Notes under the pieces: generated by a model
What the model saw: the letters and a program-made list of their open reading frames with translations, nothing else
Database searches by the model: none
Told to the model about the DNA's origin: nothing
DNA from: Bombyx mori
Taxonomy: Eukaryota > Arthropoda > Insecta > Lepidoptera > Bombycidae
Direction of reading: 5' to 3'
DNA length: 64,000 nucleotides
NCBI RefSeq assembly: GCF_030269925.1
Contig: NC_085112.1
Location: forward strand, 14,447,501-14,511,500
Part shown: in pieces, positions 33,411 through 45,609 of the stretch
Layout: each line of letters starts with the position of its first letter
Numbering within the stretch: the stretch's first letter is position 1
Translations under genes and position numbers: made by a program

Positions 33411-34961
33411 ATTCGTACCTACGCAAGCCCGTTGACACCATAACGTCGTGACACTCTCGTGTCTGACTGAAGATCAAATTATATTGCATCGACATTAAAC
33501 TTTCAAACCGTAATAACTGGAATAGACAGGATGACAGTATTTTTAATTTATATTAGAAAACAAAATTGAGTCTTGGCTTGTTCAGAAAATGACACATAGG
33601 TAATGAACAATTTTAAAATATTTACTAATTATAAAATCTCAAATACGTAAGTTATTTTAATGTGCGTTTCAAAGATAGTGATGCCTTGCGTATCTGTCCT
33701 TCGTAATCTAATAAATATTTTAACTACTCAATCCAACTTCTATATACCTCAAACCCCGGCTGGGTTCGAAAACAATCTTAAAATTCGATAACATTTTGAT
33801 AAAAATTTCACATCGCATGGTAACTTCGCAAGTTAAGCATAAAATTGTTGCCCCTTAAATAAACTGAAGACGGGAACTGTCGACAGCAGAACTCTTAAGA
33901 CTTTAAGCCTTAAGTTCAAAAAGGAAATATTGTACAAAGTAGTCGAGAAAAGAATCTTTTGCGGAATATTCTCGAAACTACTCGTATATTCTAGACATCT
34001 GAAATCTTATTTGAAGCATCAAAGACATATTTCGCATGACATCAGCAGATACAAATAGAAATGTTTGATGCTTTTCGATGTTATTAGTTTTTCGTTTTTG
34101 CGAAGAACAATCAAATTATATTTACAAAAGCAAATAATTTGGGGATGTCTGTTACTTTTTGTATTTATTTCACATTTTCATTGATCCACTTTCAACGGTC
34201 TTAAGGTACTATTTTCTTCTGTATCATTTCTGCCGGAAACATATACGATACATGAGCAACGACATACAATCAAATACAGAATACCAAATAATGCATACAT
34301 CGATCAGGAATTGATTTCGAACCTTATAGTTTTTTAGGAACTAACTATCCCGCCAATTAGGTCAGGCCAAATATCGAAGGTTGAATATACAAGAAGAGGA
34401 ATGGAACCTCATGCCCCGAAGTGTTAGCCTTCACGTTGTAATTTCTATGGCTTATTTAGAACCAGACAGATCGTGAGCATTTTTATTTATATAACAAAAA
34501 CAAAACCCTTCACACTTTATCCAGATTATTTACACACGTCTAAAGAATCCATGAAATATGGGTCAACGTTTCTCGATACTCTCAAAAGCCCTTCGTTGTA
34601 AGCAAACACACACTCGTAGGATCCCTGCTAACAGACTCTTTACATCATGTATCAAACGACGAAAGTTTCCAATATACTTGAGATGCTGAAAAGTCTTTCC
34701 ACTCCAACGGCTCCGAAGAGGAGTTATGAAAAACGGATCGCCATTCAAAATGCTCCTCCAAACGGCTACATTCTTGTTAGGTGCGAAGCTCTTTGAGCAT
34801 TTTTCGCAAATCGAAATCTCGACTGCAATACTGTACAGCGAAATTATGATATCCGATTTTCGATATTAGATTTTTCTGGTGCTAGAATTCCTCAAAATTC
34901 GAAGCCGCTGAATGCTTATGTTAGTTAATTACATGTAGTAGTAGGTTGTATTGTAAGGCCA
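33411..34961. other. AT-rich non-coding stretch, 1.5 kb
   Basis: No gene or recurring repeat. The 61-codon minus frame at 34563-34748 has no domain. Confidence 0.4.
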
Positions 34962-35035
34962 CACTGGTAAGTGGTGTAGGTATTATTACCATTCTGCCTA
35001 TTTTTGCTTCGAAGCAATAATGCAGTTATGATTGG
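34962..35035 (+). repeat. Family A fragment, old
   Basis: TACCATTCTGCCTATTTTTG followed by CGAAGCAATAATGCAG. Confidence 0.5.
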
Positions 35036-36079
35036 TAAGTAGTCTTTAGTAGTTACCAAGTAGTAGCTGGCTATAAGCACTTAAAGTAAAGGCTATGAGT
35101 AATTATTACGATTATTGACTAAATCTTACTTAAAGACATATATTTGCATTGATCTTTAAATACCTATCCAAAATTTATCTATGAGAAATTCGATTCAAAT
35201 AAGGACCAATATTACTTCTATTATGTTAATTCGAAAACGCTATGACCCTTTTAAGATCTTATATTTTACATAACAATGCGTTTATCTCGTCCGTTTAATT
35301 TTGTTAGAGTCCAATCTTGAGCGTGACAGAGCGGAAACATCCAATGCCGGTCACTATTACGGCTTAATGGTTCTCGGCGGGGTTGGCAACGTTTCGAAAT
35401 TATTTTGAATATTTTATTAGAATTATGCCGCTTTCAATTACTACGCGAAAAATTGGGCAGCTACTGTCCGCTAATTGATTTCGAAGAAAAAAAAAACAAA
35501 AAGTCCAGTCCAAAAAACAATTTGCATTAGAAAACATATCCCTAGTATTTACGTTCATTGACTTAGGGTTTGGCCGTACCGAAAATTTGAATTTCGATGA
35601 TTATTAGAATTTGTTAGATTCCTTTATCTGCTTTGCCTTTAACCTACTTTTCCTTCGAGGTAATGTCACAAACAGTAACTGTCAAATCGAATTGACAGCC
35701 CTATTTAACAGTGTCACGTTCCTGAGTAGGGTTGCCCACACTAGTGCGTTTTCAAAGGATCGTCGCTTTGACCATTGAGCCACGTTGAGAGGATGCTAAT
35801 TTGTACATCTTTCAATATACGGAGCTGTTGTGGATCGTTTGAATCGAACAGAATGCATTTCGTCCTTTGTTTGATTGTTATTTGGCTAGGTGTCTAAACT
35901 ATTCTACACTCGTATCCACAATTTCTCCAATTATCCGTTTACTAGACGATAGTGAAATAATTCAAAGGAATGATGCTTACGTAGGAGGAGGATCATCAAA
36001 AAAGTAATCACAACATTTTTGTATTTTTTATACTTTGTATTTTTGGGAATTTGTAAACTTTCTGAGTATTTTTTTTAAT
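35036..36079. other. Non-coding stretch, 1 kb
   Basis: Nothing recognised. Confidence 0.4.
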
Positions 36080-36325
36080 TTTTTTTTATTGCTTAGATGT
36101 GTGGACGAGCTCACAGCCCACCTGATGTTAAGTGGTTACTGGAGCCCATAGACATCTACAACGTAAATGCGCCACACACCTTGAGATATAGTTCTAAGGT
36201 CTCAGTATAGTCACAACGGCTGCCCCACCCTTCAAACAGAAACGCATTACTGCTTCACGGCAGAAATAGGCGGGGCGGTGGTACCTACCCGTGCGGACTC
36301 ACAAGAGGTCCTACCACCAGTAAAT
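36080..36325 (-). repeat. Family A unit, full length
   Basis: TTTTTTTTATTGCTTAGATG at the left and GGTCCTACCACCAGT at the right. Confidence 0.85.
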
Positions 36326-36584
36326 ACTGTAGCAGCAATTTCTCGCATGTATCCAGTGAGCTAGGGTAGATATTGCTTATGCCTGTCTCGAGACTCCAGG
36401 CTAGTTGGAGAACGTCTGGTAATGAAGTCATAGGGGACTACGTGATCGGCACATTACTGTCTTTATATCGCGCTCCTTGTTAATTTATGAAATACAATGG
36501 CGACCATGTTCACGTTGCGACTTCGGAAGTGTATAGGCAAGGTTATTTGCTTAATTTGTCGTCAATTAATCAACACTATCATAT

Positions 36585-37060
36585 ACTGGTGGTAGGACGT
36601 CCTATGAGTCGGGGCGGATAAGTTAACTGGTGGTTAGACCTCTAGTAAGTCCGCACGGGTAGGTACCACCACCCTACCTATTTCTGCCGTGAAGCAGTAG
36701 TGCGTTTCGGTTTGAATGATGGGGCAGCCGTTGTAATTATACTGAGACCTTAGAGCTCATATCTCAAGGTGGGTGGCGGCATTTACGTTATAGATGGCTA
36801 TGGGCTCTAGTAACCACTTAACACCAGGTGGGCTGTGAGGTCGTCCACCCATTTAAGCATTAAAAAAAAACAACATCCTGCCTATTTCTGCCGTGAAGTT
36901 ATTCGATTTTATGAAGGATGGGGTAGCCGTTGCAATGGAAAAACTAAGATCTTAAAACTCGGATAGATGGCGGCATTTACGATATTATATGCTTGGGCTC
37001 CGATAACCACTTAACATCATGTGGGCCTTGAGCTCGCTCACCTATCTTAGCAATAAGAAA
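36585..37060 (+). repeat. Three tandem Family A units (fragment, full, partial)
   Basis: A 43-bp 5' fragment (36585-36627, ACTGGTGGTAGGACGTCC) is followed by a full unit (36628-36869, ending in poly(A)) and then a unit that starts inside the body at CATCCTGCCTATTTCTGCCG and ends CTTAGCAATAAG. Confidence 0.8.
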
Positions 37061-37552
37061 TTCGCGTATAAGTCAAAGTACCGTACAAAAGAGAAGCCTT
37101 TTAAAATGATACGACAACAATCAATCGGCATTTACAATTGGGAATGTATTCTACGTACTCCTTCCTGTTAGTCAAGCGGAATATTATTCTCTTATTGCTT
37201 ACATTTTCCTCCCCGTGTTACAATAATACCGGCTGCTAGTATTGCTTTAATTTAAAATTCTTTGTTATATTTGTATTACATTAAACCACAATATAAACCT
37301 TAGTACGGGGTTGTCCGAAAAGGATCGGTTTATTACAATTGAATTGTTTTATTAATTTGTATATATCTGAGTATAGCCTGTCATTGTGGCGGGATAACTT
37401 GGAGAAGATCTACCATATGTCCGGCTGACGTCTGATTATGATGATGGCGATATATCGCCTTTTCGCATTAAAAGTGTACAATTTCCAAAAATATTCGATA
37501 TTGAGTTAATATGCGTAAACATTTGGTATCACCAGTATTTTTCTCATAAACT
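37061..37552. other. AT-rich non-coding stretch
   Basis: Nothing recognised. Confidence 0.4.
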
Positions 37553-37604
37553 TAACACTAGGTGGGCTGTGAGCTCGTCCACCCATCTAAGCAATAAAAG
37601 AAAA
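37553..37604 (+). repeat. Family A 3' end only
   Basis: GTGGGCTGTGAGCTCGTCCA to CTAAGCAATAAAAGAAAA, an extreme 5' truncation. Confidence 0.75.
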
Positions 37605-38575
37605 CTGTCAAAAGAGCGTAGTTTATTCTTAATTTTTTTTTTTAGTTTACTTATGTTTTGACTACTATTAACAAAATTAATACATAATTTTATCTTACTT
37701 TAAAAGACAGATAATGTAACTGGTAAAAAATAAAAAATAAATGTTACAAAGATGATTAATATTAAAACTATTACATTTTAAACCTTTAAAACACTCTCCT
37801 GTAAAATTAGTCAGTTTTGAGATTATACAGTTTTAATGCGAGAAGACGATATTATTATGTAGCTGAACAAATATATTCTATGTCAGACATCTAACGAGAT
37901 CAAGTTGTAATCTCATTTGTAATTAATGTTCTATATTTCGAAGTGGAATGTATGACAGTCCTGGAGCAGAAATATTTAGGACGACAATAGCTGGCTCACA
38001 ATATACAGCGTCAACAGGACACATAAAAACACAATTTTTCGGCTATCGGCTACCTCTATCCAGACATTATTCCTTTATTGTGGATATATGTAGTTCTTTT
38101 GACAGAGGTATTGATCCCCTCTTTAGTTTCATCCTTCGATACACCGGACATCTTAACCAGCCATGAAGTTTTCACAAGAACTGAGCTCCATCAAACTTGC
38201 GATAGCCAAGACGAGAAACAGATGACAATCGTTTTCGTTTGGCAAAACTGGCTTATTACATTAGCTTTGACAAACATGTTCTGAATTTTCTCTTCCAATA
38301 TTGGTACCTAATAATATATTAGACTTTAATTGTTTACAGTTCCAGAAAATAAATTGCGAAATTCCGAACTCGTGTCCTCATAGGGGGAGCGAAAGAATAA
38401 ACAGGCACGTGCGTGAAACGAAGGCAAAGAAATTATTCGGTTCAAAACGTATTAAGCTGCAAATCGATTGGATTATTGGTCCGCTTAAGAGTGCTTTTGT
38501 TTACTTAATAACGAGCTGCAGCAGGATTCGAAATTCAATTTGGAAATAATTTTTAAACGATATTATGATAAGCAT
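37605..38575. other. AT-rich non-coding stretch, 1 kb
   Basis: Overlapping frames at 37948-38284 were examined for a signal peptide exon. The one starting at 38078 (MWIYVVLLTEVLIPSL) is hydrophobic, but no donor site of the right phase follows. Not called. Confidence 0.35.
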
Positions 38576-38731
38576 TGTTTGAGAAGGATTTGTGAGGAGG
38601 GGACGTCCTAAAAATACTTGGTTGGATTGTGTGAAAGAGGATAATATGAGAGAGAAGGGTGTGAGGACAGATATGACGTATGATAGGCCTGAATGGAAAT
38701 GTGGAATAAGGATTAGAAGAACAAGATTCTG
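38576..38731 (+). pseudogene. RTE-like reverse transcriptase C-terminal relic
   Basis: Reads RRGRPKNTWLDCVKEDNMRE, then KGVRTDMTYDRPEWK. This is the GRPKxTW-x-CV-ED-MR-x-GV...DR-x-W motif that ends lepidopteran RTE-type ORFs. A second relic of the same motif lies at 19430-19580 on the other strand. Confidence 0.75.
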
Positions 38732-38759
38732 ATACGTAATTTTTAACTTTTTTAACGTG

Positions 38760-39186
38760 TTAATTTTTTAACTCGTATGGAACCTCTGGGTCTGCTGAGG
38801 GACTTTGGTTCCCTCTGTATTTTGTACCGTATGTTCCATGGGGAGTGCTCTGAGGAATTGTTTGAGATGATACCATCATCTCGTTTTTATCATCGCACCG
38901 CCTGCCACCTGAGTAGAGTTCATCCATACTACCTGGAGCCACTACGTTCATCCACAGTGCGTTTCCAGAGATTTTTTTGCCACGTACCATCCGGCTTTCG
39001 GCTTGGCTCTGCCCCTGGCATTGCTGAAGCCCATGGGCGACGGTAACTACTCACCATCAGGTGGGCCGTATGATCGTCAGCTTTTTTTTTTTTTTTTTCG
39101 GGTAGAGGGCCGAACCTCCTACGAGGTCCCCGCGCAAAAGGGGCGCGCGGGGTATGTGATGCTCGTCAGCCTACAAGGACAATATA
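38760..39186 (+). repeat. Family B LINE 3' end, interrupted
   Basis: Longest Family B copy. It encodes LRDFGSLCILYRMFHGECSE, ELFEMIPSSRFYHRTA and HPYYLEPLRSSTVRFQRFF of the RT C-terminus, skips the RLWNELP segment, and reaches the tail at CTTGGCTCTGCCCCTGGC. The tail is split at GATCGTCAGC by a small insertion and resumes as GCTCGTCAGCCTACAAGG. Confidence 0.78.
39076..39155 (-). repeat. Short poly(A)-tailed insert within Family B
   Basis: A run of about 16 T (a poly(A) tail on the minus strand) followed by about 60 bp of GC-rich sequence (GAACCTCCTACGAGGTCCCC). The flanks GATCGTCAGC and GCTCGTCAGC look like a target duplication. Confidence 0.55.
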
Positions 39187-39349
39187 TTTTTTTTCCTAAC
39201 TATGCTGATAGCTTTGAGAGGCTATTTCAGATTCACCCTAAGGTTTGTAGGTTTGTAAGTAGGACAAAAAAGTCTTCACATCCGTACTTGGGCGCATAAA
39301 ATTAAACTATTCCACTGTTGCACTTTTATTGTTCTCTTCCAAAATCTTC

Positions 39350-39520
39350 TGTTATTCTAACTAAAAATTAACTGACGTCTTTTTCACGTCTTGCTCATTC
39401 ATTCGTCTTCGCCATCTTCCTTTTCTCTGTCATTATTTTTTCCCTTTATTACCGTTTTCTCTCATTCCCTTCTTAACGCTCCGTTCCACACTGTTTTTAT
39501 ACTTTCCGTTCTTACCAATC
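39350..39520 (-). repeat. Repeat I, shared with 57873-58035
   Basis: The minus strand reads TTGGTAAGAACGGAAAGTAT and GTGTGGAACGGAGCGTTAAG. The same order occurs on the plus strand before the Bm1-like copy at 58035. Confidence 0.6.
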
Positions 39521-39532
39521 ATACACTTTTAT

Positions 39533-39774
39533 ACTGGTGGTAGGACCCTCTTGTGAGTCCGCGCGGGTAGGTACCACCACCCCGCCTATATCTGCCGTGA
39601 AGCAGTAATGCGTTTCGGTTTGAAGGGTGGGGTAGCCGTTGTAACCATACTTGAGACCTTAGAACTTATATCTCAAGGTGGGTGGCGCATTTACTTTGTG
39701 GATGTCTCCAGTAACCACCTAACACTGGGTGGGCTGTGAGCTCGTCCAAGCATCTAAACAATAAAATAAAAATA
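39533..39774 (+). repeat. Family A unit
   Basis: Starts ACTGGTGGTAGGACCCTC; a short internal loss occurs at GATGTCTCCAGTAACC; ends in AATAAAATAAAAAT. Confidence 0.82.
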
Positions 39775-39936
39775 AGCTAAGGTTGTTACATATTCGTTTT
39801 TTTTAAACGTCTCATTCAAAATAATAGCTGTGCATTTCCAAGACAGCAACGCTTATAATAAGATAGCGAGCTATTGACATACTGACAGGTACAGGTGCCG
39901 AGCACCCGATATTTATATGGACATAATAAATTCAAT

Positions 39937-40178
39937 GCCCGTCTGGTGTAGTGGTAAGTGACATGGTCACTACACAAGTGGGTCGCGGGTTCGATACCCG
40001 CCAAGGGTAGATATTTGTATGATAAATATAAAATATCTTTTCCAGGGTTACGGATGTATATTAAATATATGTAGGTGTATAATAAAAATCTTACATTTAT
40101 TTCCGTTTTCTAAGACAAGTTCTTTACGAGCTTAGCACGGGACCAGTAAAGGTGACGTGATTGTTAAGTAAAAAAAAA
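39937..40178 (+). repeat. SINE-D, full length
   Basis: Head GCCCGTCTGGTGTAGTGG, diverged B box GGTTCGATACCC, AT-rich body with GGATGTATATTAAATATATG, and a GGTGACGTGATTGTTAAG end followed by A-rich tail. Confidence 0.75.
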
Positions 40179-42034
40179 TGCACGTCTTGGTATGTGTTCT
40201 TGAAGTGTTAATAGGTTTATTTTCATATTCTATATATAATATGAATGCTTTGAATTGAACTACGAATGTACACTTAAGGTGTTTACATCTTATAATAGTC
40301 TTATAGGTAGATAACGTTACGGTCCATGTAGATGTGAGTGCTCAGCTATGCTCATAGAAAAATAAATGTACATACAAAGAGATTGCAGTGCTGCGGCTAA
40401 GCGCTAATTCGCTAATCATTCATGATGCTTTTCGAACTTAATTTGAAGAAGACCGTGCCATAGAGCTTAAGAAACACCGTGGAAAGAAGCTCATTCTTGA
40501 GCTAGATTGTGTATTCCAAGAAGCATACCTGAAAATTGTATAAACTCTGCTTCCGTGGCTGGTGGTTCTATAGAAAAATAGAGACAATGAGATTTTTTTG
40601 AGATCATCAAATAATTACTCTAATCACTCTCCGTGGAACATACGGTATGAAACACAGAGCGAAGCGAAGTACCTCCGAGGAGGAATCCCCCACCGAACTC
40701 CGAACTCATCAAACGATCCGTGAGATAGGAATTATCGATAATCTTAACGGCCCTCTTCTTTGTGGAATCAAATGAAAGTAGCAGGTGTTTGGGAGCCCCG
40801 ATTCAGAGATGGGAATATTAATCCATTTGGGCTGAATCTTGTGCGTTATAAAGCATGAGCCTTGTCTAAACTGGCTTCTATAATGAAGGAACAAGAAGTA
40901 ATGCATTAAGGAAACGAAATGCGCAAGGACATATTATATGTAACTTCTCATTGGTAATATCCTTACAGCCTCACACAAACCAAATGAGTTTAAAATATCA
41001 CCAGTGAAGGCAGATAAAGGAAAACCCTAATTAATACAACGTCTTTATATTACAGAGCAATTGATTACGCGTCGGTTTTAAAAGATAAACTAAGGGTCTT
41101 AATTTTGTTGCTGCTTGTTTTTGTAATAAATTACTGGGATATATAGGTATTATATTTTGTACTCGCTGTGTGACCAAGTCTCAGAGATTCATAAAATTCA
41201 CATAGTATTTTCCGATATATTTATTGTACACCGTACAAATATATTCTGAAAAAGAATGATTTAAATGATGTACAAAAATTGAACTTTATTCAAACGTAGA
41301 CTTTCCTGAAACCCACGATCGAAGCTAAGAAGATTACAAAGTTGGAAAAGTGCTTAACAAAACAAAACAAACATAAAGTATCAAGATTCAAGGTTCGCGT
41401 ATAGTACTGATATTAAAATCAAACACGCGATGAAATAATATTTCTTTTAGCTATTCATAAATTGTGATAATAGTTCACATACCTATTAAAAGTGTTCGAA
41501 ATGTAATTTGAAAATTGTATAATTATTTTGATTTTCGACCATAGTCACTGACGCTTTAAAACTTAGATTCTTTTTAACTTATTTGTTCTTATTGATTTGA
41601 AAAAAAAAATAGTTTCCAAAAAAAAGGTTGAATCCCGGTGGTAGCTAACAAAAAAAAAGTTGATAAAAAGGGGGAAAATGATAATTAATGTTAATGCAAC
41701 CAAGCTAAAAGACCGATTTTCAATTTATTTATGAATCTCATAAACATACGGTATCGTAATTAGGTGCCAAATACGATTAGATTTCTAATATTGAGTCAAT
41801 ATTTTTTATTTTATTTTATTTATTTCGAATATTTTAAAATTTTTATGAAATCTTAAGAAATTTTGCTTTTGAGTTTGAACGGCTCGAGCTATTCAATTTA
41901 CGTGGTCATTCCTTCCAAGGAACTGGGACTCGTACAGCTTTTAACTTCAATCTTCGCAGCTATTAGATTAGCTATTGGATATTTCAAAGTTTTACTTTTA
42001 GCGTTATGCTTTCTCTGTAAGCATTTGATAGCTT
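40179..42034. other. AT-rich non-coding stretch with a LINE ghost
   Basis: On the minus strand, about 40720 to 40600, a frame reads LCVSYRMFHGE, then stops, matching the YRMFHGECSEELF part of the Family B LINE. The rest holds nothing I recognise. Confidence 0.4.
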
Positions 42035-42269
42035 TTTTTAATGCTTAGATGAGTGGACGAGCTCACATCCCACCTGGTGTTAAGTGGTTACTGGAGCCCA
42101 TAGACATCTACAACGTAAATGCGCCACCCATCTTGAGATATAAGTTCTAAGGTCTCAAGTATAAGTATAGCTACAACGGCTGCCCCGCCCTTCAAGCCGA
42201 AACGCATTACTGCTTCACGGCAGAAATAGGCATGGTGCGCGGGCACACAAGAGGTCCTACCACCAGTAA
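42035..42269 (-). repeat. Family A unit with 5' internal loss
   Basis: TTTTAATGCTTAGATGAGTG at the left; near the right end the GGTGGTACCTACC block is missing, leaving CATGGTGCGCGGGCACAC before AAGAGGTCCTACCACCAGT. Confidence 0.8.
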
Positions 42270-43124
42270 AAAAGCTTTCCTTCGAATAAATAACAAATAA
42301 ATTAATTTCAAAATGTATACTCACTTCGTTGGCTGTTATTAATTTAGATGCCGCAAGATTTATTTGCACTTGTCCGGAAAACAATTCCGTCGAAGTACGA
42401 AATTCGAACAACGAATATTACGTACTAAAGAATTTGCACGAGTATTTGTACAAATGCTTCCGTAGCTCTCGGGAAGCTCACCTTTATCCGATGCCATTCA
42501 GAAACGGAAGAAAAAAAGGAAACTCTTTTTGTATTCATTGTTTCGTTTTTGTAAACACCCGAGGGCGTATTCAGGTTATGATAACGAAGGAAAAAAACTC
42601 ATTGCGATGCATTGGAGTTGAAAATATAATAGAAATCTCAGATTCTTGTTAGGAATTTCGCGTACAGCTCTTGTGCATGCGACGATCCCTGTGAATCCAT
42701 TGCGTAAAGTGAATTGAATGAATATGGTTTTGTTAAATAAAATCTCGCGGCAGTGTACTTGTTTGTCGTTGAAAGGAATTGTTTTGGAAATTTACTTTTT
42801 AGTTCAAGGAAAGGGAAACGGGCGTCGTGTATCCTGATGAAAAAAGATCTCCGGGCTAGTGTTTTATTAGGGGTCTGTTTTGCGGCGGAATCCTCTGAAG
42901 AATGTTTCGGCTAATGTAAGTTCTATTCTAGTAGAAAAAATACTTGCGTGACACTGGAAGGTCGATTTCGTTTTAACTTTTGTAAGAAAATAAAATTGAA
43001 AATCCCAAAATATCTTTTGAAAATCTAATGAAATCCAAAAAAACTGCAGTCCATAGGTCTAAAAGAGATTACAGCCATTGACAGGATCGCGGAAGTTAAA
43101 GTTTCTTTCGGTCACTTGGATATA
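42270..43124. other. Non-coding stretch with two weak coding candidates
   Basis: The plus strand has a 107-codon open frame at 42329-42652 with no recognisable domain. The minus strand has an exon-like 100-bp segment at 42325-42424 between TTCTTTAG and GTGAGT. Neither is strong enough to call. Confidence 0.3.
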
Positions 43125-43403
43125 TCTATATATATATAAATGAATTGCTGTTCGTTAGTCTCGCTAAAACTCGAGAACGGCTGGACGGATTTGGCTAATT
43201 TTGGTCTTGAATTATTTGTGAAAGTCCAGAGAAGGTTTAAAAGGTAGATAAATATGAAAATGCTCGGAATTAAATAAAAATAACAATTTTGTTTTTCTTT
43301 TGATGTGTCTGTCCTCCGTCGGACGGATTCTTTTTGTTTGTTTTAAGTTTATTTTAATCAAAAGTTTAGGTCTTTTATTTATCGACTGAGGCGCTACGAT
43401 CTG
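43125..43403 (+). mobile_element. Helitron-like element, family G, 3'-truncated
   Basis: Begins TCTATATATATATAAATG and follows the family G body (GTTCGTTAGTCTCGCTAAAA, GAAAATGCTCGGAATTAAAT). It stops at GCGCTACGATCTG without the GGTCAGCTAG end. Confidence 0.62.
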
Positions 43404-45400
43404 ATAAACTGATAAGAGATCTGGTATAAACGTAAAATTGAATCTATCTTTCTTGCAAGCGTTTAAGCCAAAAGGCCGTTTTTAAGTTTTAAGCTGATGT
43501 TTAAGAATGAAGTTTCGGGCCTAACTAATTTAGTTCTCTAATACTGCACTTCATTTCTTTTAAAGCACTTTTTTCTTTAATCTCGCGTTTATTAGTTTCC
43601 GCGCTTTGAATACTTAGCAGTTTTTGTGGTCATAGACATGGTGTTCGTAGACATTTCGTCAACTAAAAAAAAGTTGTCTAAAAAGTGTGTGAGTAGTTTG
43701 AATTAAGATTTCATCTTCATTTTCATAGAATCCCAGGTATTTGATAAGCACCGATCTAGAGCATGCTGACAAACTGTAAATGTGCGTGTTCGGTAATTTT
43801 TTTACACCCGCAATGTCCAACTCTTACCAAAATATCTCTTAGTCTGTCCTATTTAAGTATGTCACCTTATTTTCTTCCCAACTCTCCTCCTAGTTTGTTG
43901 GACCAAGTACTAGAATACATTTAGAATCATAGAGAGCTAATTACTATAATGAAGTCTTAGTCTTATTCTAATGTGGACGACAACATTGTAGTCTCCTACC
44001 CAAATTAGCTTAAAAACCCTATCTAAACCGGCTATAAATTAGCTGTTAGAGCTTAAGGTTACATTTCCAAATCGAATGCTAGCCGTTGATAGAACGGAAC
44101 CTAATGATAGATAACATATATAGAACCGATTATCCAACTATTCACTGCAATTTAATTAGAGGTTATGTTCACTTGTTCTAAGTCTTGGTTCCAGCTTGCC
44201 CAACAGTCGCTCGATCTAAAAGATCCCAAAGATCTTTCGATCAAAATATTATTCTAATAAAAAAAAACGATCAACTCTAACCCAAATAAATTTAAAGAGA
44301 AGAAATCTTAATGAGACGAATCGCTCTGACTGTATCGCAACTAAGTGGCATTGTTTGTTAGCTTTTCTCTCGTTATTAATGGTCCGTAGTTGAGTTCGCT
44401 CTGCAGATATATGGGGGGAGAGGTTGCCAAGATTTCAGCATGCATTAAAGTTGGACCATTCAATTCTATGCGAACTAACGGTAATGGCTCGGGTGGAATT
44501 GAAAAGTTTATTGAGGTATTGAAATTATGAAGTTTAGAGAAAATAGCGATTTTCGTTGTGCTTGTGTTATGGTTTCAGTTTTATTGGGCAATTTGCTGAT
44601 ATTTCTGCTGGTATTAGATTTAACTGGAGTGCTCTGATATTGTTTCGATTTAGAATTAAAATTCACCTGATTCCGGAGCTATGTGTCCTAAACACTCTCA
44701 ATATCTGGATCAGGCTTCCCACTTACTTGTTTCTTTATAAGCGCGTTCGCATATTTGATTAATTTTTGTTTGTAGTCAGCAACGAAGCTTAAATTATTCA
44801 TCATTATTTTAAAGTATTTTTTTTTCGGATTTCGCGAGTGGCGGACAAAATTAAATCTACTTTTGCAATTTAATCCGGCGTTTACTAATTAAACCTTATT
44901 ATTTCCTACGTTTCGAATTCTTTTCCATAACTTAGATTTTTCATAGATATAGTTTAATATTGCACTAGGTACTGTCTAGTTTATAAATACCATTCTTTGC
45001 ATACAAAAAAAATAGAACTAACATATTGAGGGTTAACAGTTTCTTTGATGGGGTTTTTCATTTTCACGACAAAGAGATCCCAGGTTGTTGATAAGATTTT
45101 AACAATACGGTTAGGGTTTTTTTTTTCTATTTCAATGGCCAAACTCTATATCACGTGCCTTAAGTGGAATTAATTGTTTATTCTTTTTCGTTTTACTAAA
45201 AGTTGGCACCGCAGTTCACGGACAATATTTCGCACCCCACTGCACAGAAATTACTGTCACTATGGAAGGCAATGATAATGACGAAGAGAATGGCGTCACC
45301 AACGCTGACATCATCACATTCAACACACCACGGAATCAGCCTCAATTCGCCAGATACAATGGAAATCAATTTCTTAAATTTATTCATTTTTTGTCCACAG
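43404..45400. other. AT-rich stretch upstream of the Beat exons, 2 kb
   Basis: It ends with the polypyrimidine tract and acceptor (TTCATTTTTTGTCCACAG) of the exon at 45401. 45200-45365 is GC-richer and open in two plus frames, but carries no recognised domain. I found no signal-peptide exon. Confidence 0.4.
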
Positions 45401-45609
45401 AAGCGGGTGGCATCAGTACAACGGAGCTCCGTATCACGCCCCGAGTCGTCCAGAAAGGGAAGAACGTCACGATGGCCTGTCTCTACGATCTGAACGACTA
45501 CGGAGTGTACTCGGTGAAGTGGTACAAAGGAATGCAGGAGTTTTACAAGTATTCGCCCTTAGAGAGTCCCACCACTAGAGTAGTGCCTGTAAATGGTATT
45601 AAAGTTGAT
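45401..45609 (+). CDS. beat: Beaten path-like protein, Ig domain exon 1 (partial gene)
   Basis: This 209-bp exon encodes about 69 residues of an immunoglobulin domain. It has ELRITPRVVQKGKNVTMACL with the B-strand cysteine at residue 26, then YSVKWYKGMQEFYKYSP with the C-strand tryptophan at 40, and ends VNGIKVD. CLYDL...YSVKWYKG-x-EFYRY-P is diagnostic of the Beaten path family, secreted or membrane-anchored ligands that in Drosophila bind Sidestep proteins and steer motor axons. It is bounded by TGTCCACAG and GTGAGT, entering in phase 1 and leaving in phase 0. An NVT site is a possible glycan acceptor. Only part of the gene is here, and I cannot say which Beat paralogue it is. Confidence 0.9.

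Noticed and set aside
38078..38284. Signal-peptide exon for the Beat gene (MWIYVVLLTEVLIPSL)
   Set aside because: Hydrophobic start, but no donor of the needed phase 1 follows in a sensible place, and it lies 7 kb upstream in otherwise non-coding DNA.
39937..40010. Possible true tRNA gene
   Set aside because: The D- and T-arm motifs are good, but the acceptor ends do not pair, and the sequence is followed by the same body at several loci, so it is a SINE head.
42329..42652. 107-codon plus-strand frame
   Set aside because: No recognisable domain, no signal peptide and AT-rich flanks. The opposite strand holds an equally plausible exon-like segment.
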